Assembly (NCBI GenBank): GCA_025357895.1
Contig: JANYLL010000369.1
Location: forward strand, 1-15,653
Direction: 5' to 3'
Origin: Ignavibacteriota bacterium
Lineage (GTDB): Bacteria; Bacteroidota; Ignavibacteria; Palsa-1295
Length of the DNA: 15,653 nt
The notes beneath the pieces are model-generated. The model was not told the origin of the DNA and did no database searches. It was given only the letters and a program-made list of their open reading frames with translations. The position numbers and the translations under genes are program-made. Shown piece by piece: positions 13,313-15,653 of the stretch (its first letter is position 1; each line of letters starts with the position of its first letter).

Positions 13313-15034
13313 ATGAAATTTCCCTACAATAAAGCCAGTTCTTCGTCTCAAACGCTTCCGCTTGTTATCGGCTTTACCGGGCATCGGGCATTTCCGGGTG
13401 AGGACGTATCTGCTATTGAACGGATGGTTCGGGATATTTATCAAACTCTTCATATCAAGTACCCCTCGACCCCTATTGTGCTACTCACATCACTTGCTGA
13501 AGGTGCCGATCGTTTTGGAGCACATATTGCTATCGAATTAGGGATCGAGTTTATCGTACCTCTTCCAATGAAACCGGAAGCTTATGAAACGGATTTTGAA
13601 TCGGAAGTATCGAGACAAGAATTTCAGTATCTACTTAGTAAGTCGAGCCGGTGGTTTGCTTTGCCACTTGTCGAAGGAGTAACTGAAGAAAGTATCGCTG
13701 AGCCAGGTTACGATCGAAACTTGCAATATGCTCAGGTGGGAGCATATCTTGCCCGTTACAGCCAGATATTGATCGCCGTTTGGGATGGCATACCGGTTGA
13801 ACTTCTGGGTGGAACGTCAACAGTGGTGAACTATAAACTGCAAGGGATTCCTGAAATATTCGGACCGCCGCAAAGTCCGCTTGACCCCGTCGAAACCGGA
13901 CCTGTTTATCATATCGTTGCAAGGAGGAAAGATAATCCTAATGTGAACGGTGAGCCTCTCACGCTGAAAAAATATTTTCCGCGCGGACATCAAAGTGCTG
14001 CCCTGGCAGAAGAATTCTTCGAGAAGATCTATGAACGGATCAATGCTTTTAATCAAGATATCATCCATTACGAAAAATATTTACTATCGAAAAAAAAACA
14101 ATCAGCTGAGTATCTCTTCCCCTCAGAGCACGAGCATTCGCTTTCCGATGCACTCAAAACGGCGCGTGATTATTATACATCTGCTGATATTCTTGCCTCA
14201 TATTTCCAGCGTTTTACCAACAGATCGTTCATTGGCATTTTTGGCTGCGTATTTATTGCCGCCTTCTTTTTCGATATTTATGCTCACGCTTTTGAGAACA
14301 CCCTCGTGCTCGGAGGGTACTTGGGTTCGTTGCTTCTTGCTTTTCTATGGTACCGTGCTGCAAAGAAAAAACAATATCAAACGAAATATCTTGATTACCG
14401 CGCATTAGCCGAAGGTTTGCGCGTACAATTTTTCTGGGAGTATGCAGGCATTCACGAGTCGGCGGGAGATTATTATCTGCGAAAGCAGAAAAGTGAACTC
14501 GATTGGATTCGCTATGCACTTAGGACGATGGCAATTCCATCTGACGATGAATCCTTTTCTCCTCGTGAACATACTAATGAAAGCAGGTATGACAGGTTTG
14601 AGCTACTACTGAACAGTTGGATCGGAGATCAGGCAAAATATTATCCACGCGCGATGAAGCGTGATCATAACAAGCTCTTTAAGCTCGAAATGCTGATCAA
14701 TTTTTTCTTTGCTATGGGTATTGGACTCGTAGTGGTCCAACTCACCATCGAGCCACAGGATGTTCTTACAATGGTTATCGGACTTGCGCCCGTTGTTGCT
14801 GCGCTGCTCGGAGGCTATATCGAACGCAATGCATTGGTGGGCCATATAAAACAGTATGAACGCATGGGCGAACTATTTGCTCATGCAAAAGACTGGCTTC
14901 AAAAACTTCTGACCGAAGGCAAACGCCATGAAGCATCCGAGTTTATTATCGAAATCGGCAAAGAAGCTTTAAGCGAAAATGGTGACTGGATGCTGCTGCA
15001 TCGAGAGAGACCGTTGGCAGTGCCTAAGGGATAA
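13313..15034 (+). CDS. SLOG-domain protein with C-terminal transmembrane module
   Basis: A 573-residue protein in two parts. Residues 15-200 resemble a SLOG-type Rossmann-like domain: LVIGFTGHR (17-25), a glycine-rich LAEGADRFGAHIAIELG (61-77), IVPLPM (81-86) and YSQILIAVWDGIP (149-161). SLOG domains bind or process nucleotides and their derivatives, as in LOG, DprA and TRPM proteins. The second part has two hydrophobic hairpins, about 306-326 with 331-348, and 460-478 with 484-503. Between them lies the conserved-looking YLDYRALAEGLRVQFFW (359-375). The end, GKEALSENGDWMLLHRERPL (549-568), looks like a family signature. This resembles the predicted SLOG-associated two-helix (SLATT) effectors, here with four helices. 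The start is abutted by the fbp stop. Ligand and role are unknown; immunity is only a hypothesis. Confidence 0.7.
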   Translation: MKFPYNKASSSSQTLPLVIGFTGHRAFPGEDVSAIERMVRDIYQTLHIKYPSTPIVLLTSLAEGADRFGAHIAIELGIEFIVPLPMKPEAYETDFESEVSRQEFQYLLSKSSRWFALPLVEGVTEESIAEPGYDRNLQYAQVGAYLARYSQILIAVWDGIPVELLGGTSTVVNYKLQGIPEIFGPPQSPLDPVETGPVYHIVARRKDNPNVNGEPLTLKKYFPRGHQSAALAEEFFEKIYERINAFNQDIIHYEKYLLSKKKQSAEYLFPSEHEHSLSDALKTARDYYTSADILASYFQRFTNRSFIGIFGCVFIAAFFFDIYAHAFENTLVLGGYLGSLLLAFLWYRAAKKKQYQTKYLDYRALAEGLRVQFFWEYAGIHESAGDYYLRKQKSELDWIRYALRTMAIPSDDESFSPREHTNESRYDRFELLLNSWIGDQAKYYPRAMKRDHNKLFKLEMLINFFFAMGIGLVVVQLTIEPQDVLTMVIGLAPVVAALLGGYIERNALVGHIKQYERMGELFAHAKDWLQKLLTEGKRHEASEFIIEIGKEALSENGDWMLLHRERPLAVPKG

Positions 15035-15097
15035 TTTTAATGTAAAATATAAAATTAAACTCGGATACAGCAAACCTTCACTAAAATATTACATCTA

Positions 15098-15110
15098 CTG
15101 CAAAAAGCAG
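15098..15110. terminator. Weak hairpin between convergent genes
   Basis: ctgc (15098-15101) and gcag (15107-15110) pair around a five-A loop in the 90-base AT-rich gap between the SLOG gene and the convergent right-edge gene. On the minus strand the loop reads as Ts. The stem is short, so this is only a possible site of transcription end. Confidence 0.2.
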
Positions 15111-15124
15111 CTGCCTATTTTAAC

Positions 15125-15653
15125 TTACTTTCCTATACACACTTCATATTCTTTGATCGCCGAATCGTATTTAACTCTTGTAGCATCAAAGATGATCTTG
15201 ATCTTTTCTAGTTTAGCACTGCTATCCTTCTGATCTTTTTTTCCTTTTTCAATAGCAAGAACATCGGCACGCTCTTCGGCTTCTTCGAGGATCTGTGTGA
15301 TTCTTGCAAAGCGTTTATATGAATCCCAATATTCTTCTTCAACCTCTAATCCATTCTCATGAAGTTTTTTAATTTTTTGCAAAAGTTTCGAACATTGTTC
15401 TTTCGACGGAAGAACAATAAGATTAAAAGCGTTTGAAAATCGCTCAGGCAAAATGATGGGATTTCCCTGATCATCCTCAGGTTGGACACTCCATGCAAGA
15501 GATGCTCCTCCATCAGGTAAAGGAATTTCCTGCGGCCATAGAAGCTGTGTTGTGCCGAGACTCGTACGCTCGAAGAGTGGGATATTGATATTGAAAGCTT
15601 GTTGCGTAGATTGCCCCGACAGTACCTCAACAACTCGAAGTCTATAAAAAACT
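15125..15653 (-). CDS. C-terminal part of a protein with an FN3-like domain and helical tail (5' end outside window)
   Basis: The minus-strand frame ending at 15125 has no stop up to the window edge, giving 176 visible residues; the true start lies beyond the right side. A TTG near 15451 could be mistaken for a start, but the frame continues upstream with protein-like sequence. The upstream part reads FYRLRVVEVLSGQSTQQAFN, then FERTSLG, PQEIPLPDG and ASLAWSVQPEDDQG. This resembles the fibronectin-III-like domains (YRLRVVEV...GQS...AF...FER...L.W.V) common in exported proteins of this bacterial group. The last roughly 95 residues are charged and helical, including ITQILEEAEERADVLAIEKG, and suggest a coiled coil. 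Function is unknown. Confidence 0.6.
   Translation of the reverse strand, partial: VFYRLRVVEVLSGQSTQQAFNINIPLFERTSLGTTQLLWPQEIPLPDGGASLAWSVQPEDDQGNPIILPERFSNAFNLIVLPSKEQCSKLLQKIKKLHENGLEVEEEYWDSYKRFARITQILEEAEERADVLAIEKGKKDQKDSSAKLEKIKIIFDATRVKYDSAIKEYEVCIGK

Noticed and set aside
12302..15034. A multi-gene defence cassette built around the SLOG protein
   Set aside because: Its neighbours are dut and fbp upstream and a convergent FN3-like protein downstream; no nucleotide cyclase, nuclease or other effector gene is seen.
15125..15451. A complete 108-residue gene starting at 15451
   Set aside because: The start codon is TTG, and the same frame continues to the window edge with FN3-like sequence, so it is a fragment of a larger gene.

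Overview
The window looks like a chromosomal segment of a Gram-negative bacterium from the Bacteroidota/Chlorobiota-Ignavibacteriota-Kapabacteria side of the FCB group. The reasons are a type IX secretion (T9SS) C-terminal sorting domain on the DUF1501 protein, a second orphan sorting-domain tail near the left edge, a probable outer-membrane barrel and lipoprotein pair, few Shine-Dalgarno sites, and a DUF1800/DUF1501 Tat-exported pair. The phylum-level assignment is an inference.

Layout, left to right. At the left edge (1-83, minus) are the first 27 codons of a Cas1 integrase, so a CRISPR adaptation locus runs off the left side. Directly behind it on the plus strand (105-221) is the orphan tail of a T9SS cargo protein. 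Next come a dispersed palindromic repeat (234-356), a small low-complexity protein (382-639, minus) and a second related palindrome (734-902). A two-gene acetoacetyl-CoA unit follows: thiolase (1001-2185) and 3-hydroxybutyryl-CoA dehydrogenase (2255-3106). A third kind of palindrome (about 3118-3192) sits between it and a convergent GT-C-like membrane glycosyltransferase (3187-4950, minus). Divergent from that gene is an envelope cluster: lgt (4996-5886), an overlapping glutaredoxin-like protein, a 56-residue membrane protein at 6124-6294, a small outer-membrane barrel candidate, and a DUF4097-type lipoprotein. The lipoprotein would be a substrate of the Lgt encoded upstream.

A minus-strand Tat-exported pair follows: DUF1800 (9540-11318) and DUF1501 with a T9SS sorting domain (7907-9511). 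Upstream of it lies a 515-base non-coding stretch (11319-11833) with nested complementary arms ending in a T-run, and then a separate terminator hairpin. This is a candidate small structured RNA. The last plus-strand group is dut (11834-12277), fbp (12302-13312) and a 573-residue SLOG-plus-transmembrane protein (13313-15034) whose start codon directly abuts the fbp stop. The right edge holds the C-terminal part of a minus-strand gene (15125-15653) that is open to the window end.

Most of the window is housekeeping or envelope biology. The least explained items are the SLOG/membrane protein, which resembles predicted nucleotide-sensing membrane effectors, the candidate RNA before dut, and the cas1/T9SS-tail junction with its mobile palindromes.
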